A stretch of DNA of 64,000 nt from Macrophomina tecta (lineage: Eukaryota; Ascomycota; Dothideomycetes; Botryosphaeriales; Botryosphaeriaceae): assembly GCA_024180945.1 (NCBI GenBank), contig JAKSGN010000005.1, positions 744,001 through 808,000 on the forward strand, in the 5' to 3' direction. The notes beneath the pieces were generated by a model. That model searched no databases and was not told the origin of the DNA. It saw only the letters and a program-made list of their open reading frames with translations. Positions 24,347 through 35,551 of this stretch are shown piece by piece. Made by a program: the position numbers and the translations under genes. Within the stretch, counting starts at the first letter, position 1, and every line of letters starts with the position of its first letter.

Positions 24347-25286
24347 ATGAGCACGAACACCACCAGCGCGTCGAGATGGGAGGCGCAGGAGAACAAAGAC
24401 GGCCATTTCTGGGCGACTGGCAACAACGCCTCCTTGGTCATAGGCATGGTACTTTTCCCCATGCTGATCATCACCGCCGTGGTCTGCTTGGGCATGTTGT
24501 TCAAGTTTCGCCGCCGAGTCCAGACAGCCTCCGCCGATGAGGAACGCGGCAACCAGCTAGGTAGACCCAGCAGCGGCCCACTCATTGCCTCGTCCATCGC
24601 CGCCCGCGACTACGGCACTAACAGTGGCTCTCCTCCCGGACCTCATTCTGGCAATGCCAATCGCGCTCCCAGCGCAGAGAATCGCCCTGTTTTCAAGCCA
24701 ACGCCGCCCGTCGCATGTCTTGGCTCGCCTTCCCACATGAACAGCAGCATCCCCGGCAGCAGGTATATTCACTCCCAGGCCGCAAAGAGGCGTGAATGCT
24801 GATTCTGACACCGGTAGTACCCTCAACAGCGATATAGCTTCGCACGTCAGCACGGCCACCACGTCCACGCTCGTATGCCCTACGCGTGTCAAGGCATTCG
24901 CGATGCCTATGACGAATGATGAGCCCGGCTTCGATTCAGCTTACCTCTCCGACCTCCTTGGCGTCGACATCCCACGCTTCACCAGCATGTCCTTCACAGA
25001 CTACCCGCCGCCTGCTGATGAGTCTGCTTCCTCCGCCTGTGAGCCTACAAGCTCTGCCGACAACCACAATTGGCAAGCTCCCGCTGTCGCCAATGCCACC
25101 GTCTACGAGCTCAAGCCCCTCGCCAACCGCTTCGACCGGGTCAGCCAGCTCCGTGTCGAGATAATCATGCCGCTTGAGGGAGGAGGCGAGAGGAGGATCT
25201 TGCTTCACCACCCGGCAGTCAAGGAGAAAGATCAGAACCAGCCTCCGCTGGTCATCCCGGACTGGATGAAGGGAAAGAGGGTCTGA
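24347..25286 (+). CDS. Single-pass membrane protein, two exons, 294 aa
   Basis: Exon 1 is 24347-24762, the intron 24763-24817 (55 bases, GTATAT donor, TGATTCTGAC branch region, GGTAG acceptor, phase 2) and exon 2 24818-25286. A short polar N-terminus with the NNAS glycosylation sequon precedes one membrane segment at about residues 29-53 (VIGMVLFPMLIITAVVCLGM). It is followed by a basic stop-transfer FKFRRRVQ. The long cytosolic side is Ser/Pro-rich and ends with a more ordered block (YELKPLANRFDRVSQ, then VEIIMPLEGGGERRI). That layout suggests an N-out, C-in plasma-membrane or endomembrane protein. The family is not recognised. Without the intron the frame stops at 24802. Confidence 0.65.
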
Positions 25287-25833
25287 GGGTCCGTCGCTGT
25301 TGTGCTCGGCAGCAACACCTCAAAGCCTGTCTTTCTGCGACTCCTGTCGTTGTTGAGACTCGTTGATGTTGCCCCCCGTCCCAGCATGATGTGGCCTACA
25401 TACTCACACCATGTTGTCTTTAGGGATTTTGACAGACGCCCTTCTCTGTTTTGATTCCTCGCACACAGGCGTCACTAGTTCCAGCATCAACTGCCAAGAT
25501 GATATTCGATCAACTGTTATTACCACCCATTGGTCAACAGTACATGGTTTGGCGCATCGCCAATAGTCTACTCAACATCAATCTTCACTGGTCACTTGGT
25601 CCCATCATTGTACCCATGTCTGCTTAACCTCAACACCCCCACCATACCAAGAACTCTCAAGATCTGATGGACCTCCTCTTTTTTGACTCGGATTGCGAGT
25701 TTTCTCCGCGACTTCAGTTATCATTGCCCTCGAGGCCAGCTATCTCGAATTGATCATCACAGTACGGGAATGGCGGCCCGCTCTCAGCCGAAAGCTGTCA
25801 GCTCCACGTTCCTTCCACACTCTTCTTCTCGAT

Positions 25834-26196
25834 ATGGGCATTTGGCAGGATGTCACGGTGGAGAATACGGGAGGTATAAGTGAAATCGTAAGGGGAATAC
25901 AAGAACTAGAAAGACAGAGATTTGATGTTGTTGATGGGAATACCTTGCGGAAGCATACGTTTGAGTTTCCGGACATCGATGGCCATGACTTAATCATTAT
26001 AGTCACGCCAGAACAGGTACAACTCCAACAACTATGAGAAAAGCAATGGTCATTTGACTTTTAGTATGCTGAATCCGCCATGTACCTCTGTGGTATGGAG
26101 TCTTCCGAATCCTGCCCGAGTTGGCAAATATACCTTTCCCCTAGCCATGAAATCCGCTGCTGTCTGTATCATGTGTGTATCAGAAACCGTTGCTGA
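25834..26196 (+). CDS. Small hypothetical protein, two exons, start uncertain
   Basis: Exon 25834-26016 and exon 26065-26196 are joined over a 48-base intron (CAG then GTACAAC, ATTTGAC branch, TTTTAG acceptor, phase 0). The model has 104 residues from the ATG at 25834. The frame is open upstream to about 25690 with protein-like text (LEASYLELIITVREW) but no ATG, so an upstream exon may be missing. The visible part alternates hydrophobic and charged residues (DIDGHDLIIIVTPEQ) and ends in a Cys-rich tail. I do not recognise it. Confidence 0.4.
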
Positions 26197-26391
26197 ACTT
26201 TACGAAGATCCAAAGCGGTCACTGAGGCGCCAGTGTCTCGTAGAGACCCTAGCCTCCACCCATATGCCTCCCACACCATGGAGGGACTTCGCCCTGATCA
26301 AGGAGCCAGACCATGTACCATTCCCACTGCCCGGTATTTGTGCACCGCACTGGTCCCTGGGGTCCAAGCAGAGCTCGCCGCCTTCGTCGCC

Positions 26392-27083
26392 TCACATGTC
26401 CATGTCCATGTCCTCCTCGAGCCACGCCCTCCAATCCTCGCTCCACTCGTCCATCTGACGCTGCCACGAGAAGGGCTGGACGCGCCATCCGACCTCCTCG
26501 CACCACACCTCCTCGAGCTCGCGGAGCGTGCGGCGCGGGATCGTCGTGACCTCGGACCAGGCCGCGTTGCTGCACGGGCAGTCGCGCAGCACCTTCTCGG
26601 CCAGGATCAGCGCGGTCGCCAGCAGCGAGTCGGCCGCGGCCACCTCGTGCACGCGCATCCTCTCGCTGGAGAACATGCTCTCGTAGTAGGACAGCGCCAG
26701 CATGATCGAGCTGAGCTCGGGCTGCATGCACGCGAGCATGTAGGCAATCCACCTGTTGAAGGGCTCGTCGTAGTCGTCCGGGACGTGTGGGTCGATGCTG
26801 CATGAGGTGCGTCAGTGAGGCGCGGCGAGGCGAAGGGTGACGATTGCACGGGGACCTACATTTCTGACATGCATTCACGGATGAAGTATGTCATGTCTTG
26901 CGGGTCGTAGGCGAACGATGGCTGCGCCAGCGTGTGGGCCTGGCTCGGGCTGCCGCCGTTCATGGCGTCTTCGGGATAGAAGTGAGTGAGCTCGTCGATG
27001 ACGAAGGGCGACTGCGGGCGAAGCATAGAGAAGGGCAGTCGAGGCATTGTGGAAACGGAACCGCTGGCTTTAGAGGTCGTCAT
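26392..27083 (-). CDS. PHO85-type cyclin (PHO80/Pcl family), two exons
   Basis: Exon 1 is 27083-26860, the intron 26859-26798 (62 bases, GTAGGT donor, CACTGACG branch, CATGCAG acceptor, phase 2) and exon 2 26797-26392, giving 209 residues. After a variable N-terminus the protein has a Pcl-like cyclin box at about 80-170. Its parts are FNRWIAYMLACMQPELSSI, then ALSYYESMF, then LLATALILAEKVLRD, then NAAWSEVTTIPRRTLRELE and EEVGWRVQP. The order and the Trp/Glu landmarks match PHO80-like cyclins, which activate PHO85-type kinases. The protein ends in a Met/Asp repeat. The long overlapping frame 26249-26878 on the same strand is a GC-driven shadow. The ATG at 27083 was chosen because the upstream part of the frame is not cyclin-like. 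Confidence 0.75.
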
Positions 27084-27385
27084 GGTCGATTTGCGGCGCA
27101 GCGGGCGCAGGACAACTGGGTTGTTTGGTGGTGTTGGTGAAGGTTGGAAGCGTGAAGCACAGAAGAAAGAGACGATTTTATGCCAGAATGACGGAAACAT
27201 TTTCAATCACGTGTGTGATATTGTGGGATATAAACGAATGATTGTGAAAGTGAAGCGTTACAGGAGAGGAGGCATTCACATCGGGACGCCTCACCTTAAC
27301 TGCCCTCGCTTACGCTTCCGCATTTCAGCGTGCGCCCCCCTCCGTTTGCCTTTTCCGGGAAAATGCTTCCCATTTCCGCTCGATC

Positions 27386-27897
27386 TCATGAGACAGGAGG
27401 TACCTTAGGCACGTATTCGGACATCAGACTTCGAAACTGGGTGTCGAGTGGTAACAGCTTGGTCGTTAGGAGTTTCATGCAGAAAGCACAATCAGCCAGT
27501 TCCGATTCATAGCCATCACGAGAACGTTTTGCGTACTTGAATGCAACTGCGAATACTGCACAAAGTGATTTGTATGGGACAAGATGACGAGCTGGCACAG
27601 TAGTACAGCAACGGAGCCATTGCTGTAAGAGCTCCACGGCGAGAAATATGTACATCCGGGGAAGGTTGCTCGTTCCAACTAACTGGTGCGAGAAGCGCCA
27701 GAGCTCATTTTGTTGAGTGCTATAATTGCAACTTGGAGAAGCAGGTACTGAGTGAGCGAAAGTGAAGCGAAGATAACATACTGCTGGCGAGCAAACTGCC
27801 CAAGGAACTCGGTCATGATATCTATTTTGTAGTCTCTGCCCGGTCTTGGCGTCACTTTAAAGGCATGAAGCGGCCTCGACGCCGGCTCTCTGTTCAT
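27386..27897 (-). CDS. Possible diverged cyclin-like protein, two exons
   Basis: Exon 1 is 27897-27782, the intron 27781-27732 (50 bases, GTATGT donor, GCTCACTC branch region, CTCCAAG acceptor, phase 2) and exon 2 27731-27386, giving 153 residues. The splice joins two otherwise broken frames into one smooth protein. Its middle (ELWRFSHQLVG, LPRMYIFLAVELLQQWL, VPYKSLCAVFAVAFKYAKR) follows the helix pattern of the Pcl cyclin box in the neighbouring gene. However, the signature Trp-containing helix is missing. It lies just upstream of the cyclin gene on the same strand, so an old tandem duplicate is plausible. The cyclin call is inference from pattern only. Confidence 0.45.
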
Positions 27898-27921
27898 GGG
27901 GAGCCTTGGTTTGTGGCACAC

Positions 27922-29165
27922 GAAAAATGCTTGGTCGTTGGTTTAGATACTGAAATGAGCACTCCATCATCCGTTTGCAATGTGCTGGCACGTCCAAGGA
28001 AGACTTCGGCCAGCAGAAAGGACGTCATGCCAGAACCCGAATCCCCGCTTCCTCGAGGTTGTTTCTCACCAGCAGGAACAAATCTAAGTTGCAGACGTCA
28101 CTTTTAAAAGATCACTTCATTGATTCACCGGCCCTGTCAGTGATTGCCCAGGTACGCCAATAGATCAGCGGGCACCGAAACAGAGGTACTTTGGGCAATT
28201 ACACAGCGTGGCAGTGGCGCAGAGCCAGTTTGCTTCGCTTGCTGCCCTTGACGAGAAGCTTGACCGCGTTGATAAACGGATTGCTGAAATGTCATGACGC
28301 CCCATATGCAGGTGTGTTCCACCGCCGCCGTCCATGTTCGGAGCGCTCCGTTGGCCAGCCTGCCAGCACTGTCCGACAGTGAACGGCCACTGCGCTAGGC
28401 AAGACAGCAGAGTGACGGGAGGGCATGGTTCTGATCTACACTTAGAAGGTACGAATGGGGCAGGATAAATTCCGAAAGGCAAGCTGGGGGTGTGTCTGGC
28501 GTCGGCAGATGTGATGCTCAAGCAAACAAACCCGTATGAACTGCAATATTACTAAATTTTCTGCTTCCTTCAACCGTTGCGTCGTTGTCTCCCTGACGTG
28601 ACTCTGCGTGATTGCCGCTCTTAAGGGTTCACAAACGATTATCTGGAGAGTTTCATGTCGTTCTAGGGAACCCGGAGAAAGATCGACGGTGCCGATGGTT
28701 GTTCGCAGTTAATGCGGTCACTCAAGCCAACGTACAGTAGTTTCATCGATCATTCAGGCTGGCTTGAACCTCATGCAGCTGCTCAACGAGAGCTTTCCGC
28801 CCGAGGCCGGGTCTCTCCTGCTCCGGTATGGCTCTGCATCAGCAAGAGATGGACGAGGGTGCCTGTAGGCTTCGCCGCCGAGGCAAGCTGCTTGCTCTCT
28901 CTCCCGATAGCTGGCCGCGTCAGGATGCTTAGATTTCAGCTTCTGTTGCCACGTCTTCTGCCTCCACGTTTTACTACACCCCAACCAGTCTTCTTTCTGA
29001 CTCTCACTCACTGTTAATTTGCAAGCGACTTCCCAAGCAATCTTCAACTTTGCCGTTCCTAGCTGCTAATGCTTTCTCGCAGACCTGGCTATTCAGAGGA
29101 ACAATTTGTTCGCAGCCCTTCTCTTCAAGAGCCCGCCGGCAAGGACATACCGAAATACCACAAAC
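27922..29165. other. Intergenic, weak coding signs only
   Basis: About 1.2 kb. Around 28760-29160 the plus strand has short protein-like pieces (for example MALHQQEMDEGACRLRRRG near 28840) broken by TAG codons, plus an acceptor-like GCTGCTAATGCTTTCTCGCAG end near 29082. This could be the 5' part or leader of the next small gene, but I cannot build a consistent model. Confidence 0.35.
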
Positions 29166-29562
29166 ATGAGGCCTAGGCGGCACAGAAAAGCTGCCCTGAC
29201 GGCGCCAGAAGTGTAAGTACACCTTCCTCGTTTCTTTCTTGCTCAACCGTTGGCCTCCCCGGGTTCGCAGCTCCAAACACCGACCTCCCAGCCTGCCGCC
29301 TGGGCCTCATCAGGACAGCAAAAAAGCTGAGCGGCGGGCCTCCAGGCTGCAAGCATCACCAAGCCATTACCACGCCCAACATCGCCCTCATGACGCTCGA
29401 ACTCATACTGAGGCTTACCCTCGCAGTGGTATCTTCTCCACCTCAACCTTTTCAAACCCTCTCGTCTTCTCGCACTCTCTCCTACCCTATCGACCATCCC
29501 AGGCCCAACGGCGGATGACTTTTTTTTTTTTTTTTTGGCTGCAAAACATAGGAGAGATATAG
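29166..29562 (+). CDS. Possible small basic protein, two exons
   Basis: Exon 29166-29212 and exon 29271-29562 are joined over a 58-base intron with a strong GTAAGT donor, GCTCAAC branch and TTCGCAG acceptor, in phase 2. The protein would be 112 residues, starting MRPRRHRKAALTAPEV and rich in Arg, His, Ser and Pro. Near its end it runs into a T homopolymer at about 29520-29537 read as a Phe run, which is unusual for a real C-terminus. The good splice signals and matched phase are the main support; no domain is recognised. Confidence 0.35.
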
Positions 29563-32500
29563 GTGTCCGCGAGATCATCTGATACTAGTGAGTGCACATT
29601 CTCATCGCACAGAAGTTGTCTACTTCTAGAGGAGGCTGCTGACGGTGATCATGCATCGGTGGGTGACGATAGTCACGTCAGTATCATGTCCGTCGAGAAC
29701 AATAGAGACCAATACACCGCTTTCGGCTTACTCTGAGGCTTTTTGATCCACCTCTGCCGAACAAATCACCCACATCACTTGCAGGACATAACGGCGTTGG
29801 CAATACTCCGCGCTCTAAGCGTCTGTATAAGTGGATCGGTATTGCTCCATTACAATGCAGGGACGAACCCACATCCCCAGTTAGAGCGAGCACAATTTCC
29901 GGAGTAGTCGGAACATGCCTCATGCCGGGAATAAAGGTTGAAGGCGTTGCGGGCCGGGCAGTCATAATGATCAGGACAGAGGAAGTCTAGCTGCGGTAGT
30001 CGTCATGCCTACTTCCACCACTTGTGCGAATGTATTCTCTCATGCTATGTGATATCTCTCCGGTATGTAATCCCAATCCCCACTGGTGTCCCCTGTCCAG
30101 TCGCCCTCAACCCATCTCTCTGGGATTCCGGACGCACTAGTAAACTCGTTGGCTTTGTCAGTGTAGCATATTAGCGCCAAGTAAATCGGCTCCCGTCCCG
30201 GTCAAGAGCCAGGAGCCACAGTCGAACCTGCCCAAGGGTTAATTTAAGCCACAACGTGAAAGTATATTAGCGCCTTCACTCACGTTGTTGTAGACGCTGA
30301 CCGGGTGCCCACATAATCCAGATCTGCACACGCTGCGCCAAATCTGTCCGGAGTGATTGCAACAACTCCGTGTTCGGCCTCAGGATGACAAGTTCTCGTT
30401 GGAAGCAGGGCCAAAGCCCTACCACTTACGCATGATATTGGCGGCCTTTGCCTTTTCAGTACCTGTACATTTTTATGTCACTAGCTGTATTCGGATAAGA
30501 ATTGAAGGGGAGCGTACCTTCTTGACCACGAGGCCACAGTGGTGGAAACCCCGAATGCAGGATTCTTGGCGGAGCGTAGTAAAACAGTCTCATCGATGCC
30601 GACTGTTTCTACGAGCTGCTGCCTTTGGACGTCGATGGAGGGCTGTCCTCAGGCAAAAGCGCCTTGGGTTAGTGCTCTCAGTGGCGCGGGTCTCTCCTGG
30701 TGCCTTCGGCACCTGGATCCTAAACGATGCCTTTGTAGGGGAACAGCAGGCAGAGAGGATGATGATGGTAGCCACGGCGCTGAGGGAGGATGTCAGGGAT
30801 GCCCAGGGATCACCTTTGCGTGGGACCGTTGCTCCTCTACTATCGTATGCGGGAGTACGCAGACCCATTTGTAGGGCCGGCGATCGGACCGCCGGTCCAA
30901 ACGGAGGTTCTAGGAGAGGAGGGTGGCGACCGCCGGCCGATCTTTAGAAGTTCTGTAGAGAACCGCCTAAGTGTATCCATGGTTAGCACAGTTAAATACA
31001 CAGTAGTGATGGAGGAAGCAGTGTCACCGTCCAGAAGTAGGAATGTTGAATAACCATGTTATGGTAGCGGTGGAGGCGGTGGTGACTGCGATAAACGAGC
31101 CGCGTCAGCTGGAGCTCACAGTATGGAATGTTGGCTTGAAGGATGAGAACACATACTGGTGGTGATAGTGATGTTCCGATAATGATTTTGTGGAAGGCTT
31201 GCTTGAGGGTCAGCTCTAGTCGCCTTAAGGGAATAGAGCGATCAGGTCTTGCTTGCCAGCAGCAGGAAAGATGGCTAGTACGTATGTTGCAAGTGGAACG
31301 CCCGGCGTGGCATCGAATATGCATGCTGAGTAACAATGGGGTCCCCATTGGCCACAGGAGACGAGGGTTTCAGCTGGCTGACAGGCAGCAAACCGTGAGG
31401 CAATGCCGGCCAGCCGAGTTGCAGAGGAGGAAGACGGATCAGCACGATGCTTGTCTTTGCCCTTTGGCTGGCCAGCCGGAGGCCCATGAGTGCGGAAGAA
31501 GAAATTTGGCGGGCGGAGCGGTGGGTGGTGAGTTGAAGAACTGTGAGGAAGAGTGGCAAGAAGAGCGGCGGCGCTGAAATTTTTCGTCGCCGCGACGCTC
31601 GCTTGGTTGCGGCAGGAGCGAGAGGCGGCCGGCCGCCCGCACTGCGCGAAACGCGTGGAAGCCGAAGCATGGCGCAGGCCTACCAGCTGGGCAGGCGCTC
31701 GGGACAGATGCAGGCGCTCAGCAGCAAAAAGGACGGATAAGGATGTGTTGCAGTAGCCGGGCGACCTGAGATCCAAATCAGTCAAGCAATGGCTTCTTTC
31801 TCTTAACTATACAATGCGTTACCAAAGAGGCCGTGCCCCCCAGACAAGGCTTTTTTCCAGCGTCAGTCAACTGAGCACGCTACACGTGGGAAATTTCGAA
31901 CGGCGAAGACAAGACCAGGGGCTAGCATGATGTTCACAGCTTCGATTTCGGGATTTCGGGATTTCCATCTTCAGACGGAAGGCTCCAAGCTTGCAAGAAC
32001 ACTTGGTTATAACCATCCATTTGCGCACCTCATCTCAGAACCTACTTGCCCCTCCCAGGTTATGGGCTGTCCACAAGGCTGTAGCTTGTTAAGTATGAAA
32101 ACGAGCGCCAGCTGGGCTAAACCGGAACCAGCATGCGGAGTGTTGAAGCCTAAGGAACGACAGCGCGTGTACAGATGTGCGCGATTGGAGTGGCATGAGC
32201 AAGGCCCATGGGGACACGGTGGCCGCCAAGTCCCAGGAACAGGGACTACGTGGCAATCTGAGGATGATTGTACATTGGGGCCCAAGCGTGGGCTTTAATT
32301 GTGTCGTGCAGTTGCCTCATTACATGTTTGTGGAGACCAATAGCGTCAAGGAGCCCGCGAAAATGACAACAGGGGTGATGCGCACACCGCACCTTTCACA
32401 GGTTGCTCGACAGCTAAACGCTCTACCATCGGTCGACTGCGCTTGCTGAGTCAAATAGCTTTTATTGACGTGTTTGCATTTGCAAGCGACCATTTCAGGA

Positions 32501-33026
32501 AACCCCCGTGACTTGCCCTAATAAGCGTTCGGTAACATCGCGCGTGCCGGGCTATGCACGTCTGCGTCGCAGGATGACATGAACGCCGCTGGTGTCGGCA
32601 CGTCGATAAGAGCCCTTCCCTCGTGCAGGGGTGTTGTTGTACAGGAGTATAGTTGCGAAACGTACACCTAGAAGCACGCAGGAGGAATAGACACAGAACG
32701 TCCTTCCAATTCTGTTGGATGCTAGTCAGGCTTACCTTCGAACAGGGAAGGTGCCACATGCCTTGCCGGAAGAGGAGCGGCTACATTGAGCAAGGCTGAG
32801 TTCCATGGATGTAGCATCATTGCGTGCATTTGATATGGCTCCTTCTGGACATGCTGCAGCGCTGGTTTCCCCACGCGGCGGTCGGTGGCCCCGAGCGTCA
32901 CACCGTGAGACCCGCCAGCGCCGCAAACCCTTTCTCTCGCCGCCACTAACGCTGCTAGTCCGCCCCCACTTCTTCAACATCTCGACCCTCATTTTCTACC
33001 TTTCATAAACGGCCAAGCACAGCGGG
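29563..33026. other. Long gene-poor interval, weak relics
   Basis: About 3.5 kb with no gene I can defend. On the minus strand from an ATG at 30980 a protein-like piece (MDTLRRFSTELLKIG) runs into two consecutive TAG codons. Further along, another piece (VETVGIDETVLLRSAKNP) reads in a different phase, so a decayed gene is possible at about 30330-30980. A 123-codon plus-strand frame at 31927-32298 starts with ATG but has no recognisable pattern. The 186-codon minus-strand frame 31225-31785 looks like GC-rich noise. Confidence 0.35.
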
Positions 33027-33412
33027 ATGCTGTCAGGGCCCAATGCCCTTGATTTGGCTTTTGCTGCAGCTTTCCAGGTGACACTCGCTCCAGGTGTGCA
33101 GCTGCAACGCTCCTCCGCTGTTAGAAGTGACGAGCATGACTGCTTTGCCTTGTGCATCCGCTAACAGCTACAGGGCCGCACGGTCCCCACACGGTCCTGC
33201 TTGTCTTCAGCGTCCTTGTCAGGAACAACCCTCCCGGAGTGCCCGGCAACATCATGGCAGACACCTGCGCCATACTGGCAGGGGGAGCCCAGATCCGGTG
33301 GACCACGAAGGATGAGGAGAAGAATGGAGGACAACAGAAGGAGTGGCGGGTCTGGAGGGACGAGACATTGCTGCAGGGCCGCCATATCAGTTCCGGCTTT
33401 GTATACCTCTAA
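33027..33412 (+). CDS. Small hypothetical protein, two exons, 112 aa
   Basis: Exon 33027-33126 and exon 33174-33412 are joined over a 47-base intron with a GTGACG donor, CCGCTAACAG branch and CTACAG acceptor, in phase 1. The first exon (MLSGPNALDLAFAAAFQVTL) is short. The second begins PHGPHTVLLVFSVLVRNN and ends with a charged, Trp-containing tail finishing SSGFVYL. The hydrophobic VLLVFSVLV is too short to call a membrane segment with confidence. The donor is weak, but phase and branch fit. An antisense frame (33161-33610) competes. The family is not recognised. Confidence 0.4.
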
Positions 33413-33853
33413 TTCGAAGAGTGAGGAAGAACCGGGCGGTGAAGACGGGGAGAGGTGCGATGGCCGGTGAGGTCGCATCAAGGTTTGGTGCCGGACCAGC
33501 ACGCCCACCAAGGATGAATCTCCGAGACCAGGGGACCCCGCACAAGCACGACCACCGATTCCCCACACAAAGATCCTCCGACCTTCCTTTTCTATCCGCC
33601 AATACGACATGCGCTATATGCGCCCATACGTCACGCCGCTCTCCCCCTTACGGAACAGCATCCGGGCCCGGGCCCGCATCCCGACCCACCATCCACCGGA
33701 GAATCACAATCCCACCACACAACACCACCTCGCCCTCCCGGCGGACCGGCGGCACGAGCCACCAGGTAGATGGATAAAAACCAGCGGATACCCCACGAGC
33801 GAATAATCCATTTTGTCTCCCCAGGCCCCGTTCTCTCGTCCCATCGCCCAACC

Positions 33854-35551
33854 ATGCGCGCTTTGCTTCCGCTCCTCGTGTCCGCCGTCTCGGCCTCCCT
33901 CCAGATCGTCCCTGGCGCCACCTGGACGGCCACAAACACCGGCGAGCACGTGCAGGCGCACGGCGCCGGCATCACCAAGGTCGGCGACACGTACTACTTG
34001 ATCGGCGAGGACAAGACCAACGGCACCTATTTCCTCAACGTCAACTGCTATTCCTCCACCAACCTCGTGGACTGGTCCTACGTTGGCGCCCTGCTGTCAC
34101 AAACCGCCTCCGGCGACCTGGGCCCCGGCCGCATTGTTGAGCGGCCGAAGGTCATTTATAATGACCAGACGGGCAAGTACGTGCTCTGGATGCATATAGA
34201 CTCGAGCAATTACGGGGATGCAAAGGTGGGCGTAGCGACGGGGAGCAGCGTCTGTGGGAAGTATGAGTATCTGGGCAGTTGGCGGCCGTTAGGGTTCCAG
34301 AGTCGGGATATGGGTCTGTTTAAAGATACGGATGGGAAGGCGTATCTGTTGACTGAAGATGTGAGTAAATTTTCCTTTCTCTTTCTTGTGTATTTTCGGA
34401 CGACCGCGGGAGGGGACTTGAGCTCCGGATGGTGCTACAACGGATCGCCGCTACTCGATAGCGCAGTTCAGCAATGTGCCATTTCAATACGTTTGTCAGG
34501 AGAACGAAGATTGTTCTTGGATGATGGAGAGTCTATTCATGAACAATCTGCCCTTTCCTCCGCTGGTAGATTAGTCCCTACGGGATCAAGTGCTGAACAT
34601 AGTTCCTTTGTCTCATCAAATACCGCTTCGGACAACCGGCGATCTCTGGGTTATCCAAGACCCGAACATTCAAAGACTAACCAATCCCCCCCACAGCGCG
34701 AGAACGGCCTCCGCATCAACGCCCTCAACGCCGACTACACGAACACCACCGGCAGCACCTCCGTGCACCTCTTCGCCGAGAAATACGAGTCGCCCGCCCT
34801 GGTCAAAGACGCCTCCGGCACCTACTACCTCTTCGGCTCACAGCTCACGGGCTGGAACCCCAACGACAACCGCTACACCACGGCCACCAACCTCTCCGGG
34901 CCGTGGTCGTCCTGGAAGACCTTCGCCGACACCGGCTCCAACACGTATGCCAGCCAGACCAGCTTTGTCGTGCCCATTCAGGGCAGCGCGGGGACAACGT
35001 ACCTGTACGGCGGCGACCGCTGGGTCAGCACGGCCCTGTTCCGCAGCACGTACATCTGGCTGCCACTGACGCTCAGCGGCGGGACCGCGAGCATGAAGAA
35101 CGCCGTCAACTGGGTGCTCGATGTCGCCAAGGGGACGTGGAGCGCCGGGCCGACGGAGACGCAGGACGAGGGCGAGGCCGCGGTGCTGAGCGGCGGCGCG
35201 AAGAGCGTGGCTTGCGACGGGTGCAGCGGCGGCAGCGCCGCGGGCTATGTCGGTGGGACGTCGTCGCCGGGCGGCATCGCGAATTTCACGGCCGTGAGCA
35301 GCGATGCTGCGGCGCGCACGAGCGTCAGGATTAAGTATCAGAATTTGGATTCGACGAGTCGGTACGCGAGTGTGAGCGTGAATGGTGGGACTGCGCAGAG
35401 GATCGCGTTTCTACCGACGGTGCAGGGGACTCCTGGGAGTAGTGTGGTTAATTTGGAGCTGAAGGCGGGAGACGGGAACGTGGTTGTGGTGAAGGGTGTG
35501 GATGGCGGGTGGGGCCCGGATGTGGATCGTTTGATGGTGCCGCGGTCGTAG
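33854..35551 (+). CDS. Secreted GH43 exo-beta-1,3-galactanase with CBM35-like domain
   Basis: Exon 1 is 33854-34360, the intron 34361-34696 (336 bases) and exon 2 34697-35551, giving 453 residues. The start gives a clean signal peptide (MRALLPLLVSAVSAS). The catalytic beta-propeller region runs to about residue 320 and matches fungal GH43 subfamily 24 galactan 1,3-beta-galactosidases. Landmarks are VERPKVIYN, YYLFGSQLTGWNPND and GGDRWVS. Conserved candidates are the Glu in VERPK, the Glu in EKYESPAL (acid) and the Gln in SQTSF, which replaces the usual carboxylate base in this subfamily. A CBM35-like module follows (AAGYVGGTSSPGGIANF to GPDVDRLMV). It would trim arabinogalactan side chains of plant cell walls outside the cell. 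A TATA-like ATAAAAA lies at 33774-33780. The intron has a GTGAGT donor, a GACTAACC branch and CCCACAG, is a multiple of three and holds no stop. Confidence 0.88.
   Translation: MRALLPLLVSAVSASLQIVPGATWTATNTGEHVQAHGAGITKVGDTYYLIGEDKTNGTYFLNVNCYSSTNLVDWSYVGALLSQTASGDLGPGRIVERPKVIYNDQTGKYVLWMHIDSSNYGDAKVGVATGSSVCGKYEYLGSWRPLGFQSRDMGLFKDTDGKAYLLTEDVSKFSFLFLVYFRTTAGGDLSSGWCYNGSPLLDSAVQQCAISIRLSGERRLFLDDGESIHEQSALSSAGRLVPTGSSAEHSSFVSSNTASDNRRSLGYPRPEHSKTNQSPPQRENGLRINALNADYTNTTGSTSVHLFAEKYESPALVKDASGTYYLFGSQLTGWNPNDNRYTTATNLSGPWSSWKTFADTGSNTYASQTSFVVPIQGSAGTTYLYGGDRWVSTALFRSTYIWLPLTLSGGTASMKNAVNWVLDVAKGTWSAGPTETQDEGEAAVLSGGAKSVACDGCSGGSAAGYVGGTSSPGGIANFTAVSSDAAARTSVRIKYQNLDSTSRYASVSVNGGTAQRIAFLPTVQGTPGSSVVNLELKAGDGNVVVVKGVDGGWGPDVDRLMVPRS
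34361..34696 (+). other. Long stop-free intron in the GH43 gene
   Basis: 336 bases, several times longer than the other introns here. It interrupts the conserved text between LLTED and RENGLR. Because the length is 112 codons with no stop, a retained copy would insert 112 residues without breaking the frame. Confidence 0.75.

Noticed and set aside
26249..26878. 209-codon minus-strand frame
   Set aside because: Arg/Ala-rich shadow of the cyclin gene in another frame.
30357..30947. 196-codon plus-strand frame
   Set aside because: Mixed composition, no domain, and the opposite strand has more protein-like pieces.
31225..31785. 186-codon minus-strand frame
   Set aside because: Ala/Ser/Pro-rich noise with no ordered pattern.
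32395..32450. D-arm-like TGGTAGAGC on the minus strand
   Set aside because: Lacks the T-loop and the rest of the cloverleaf.
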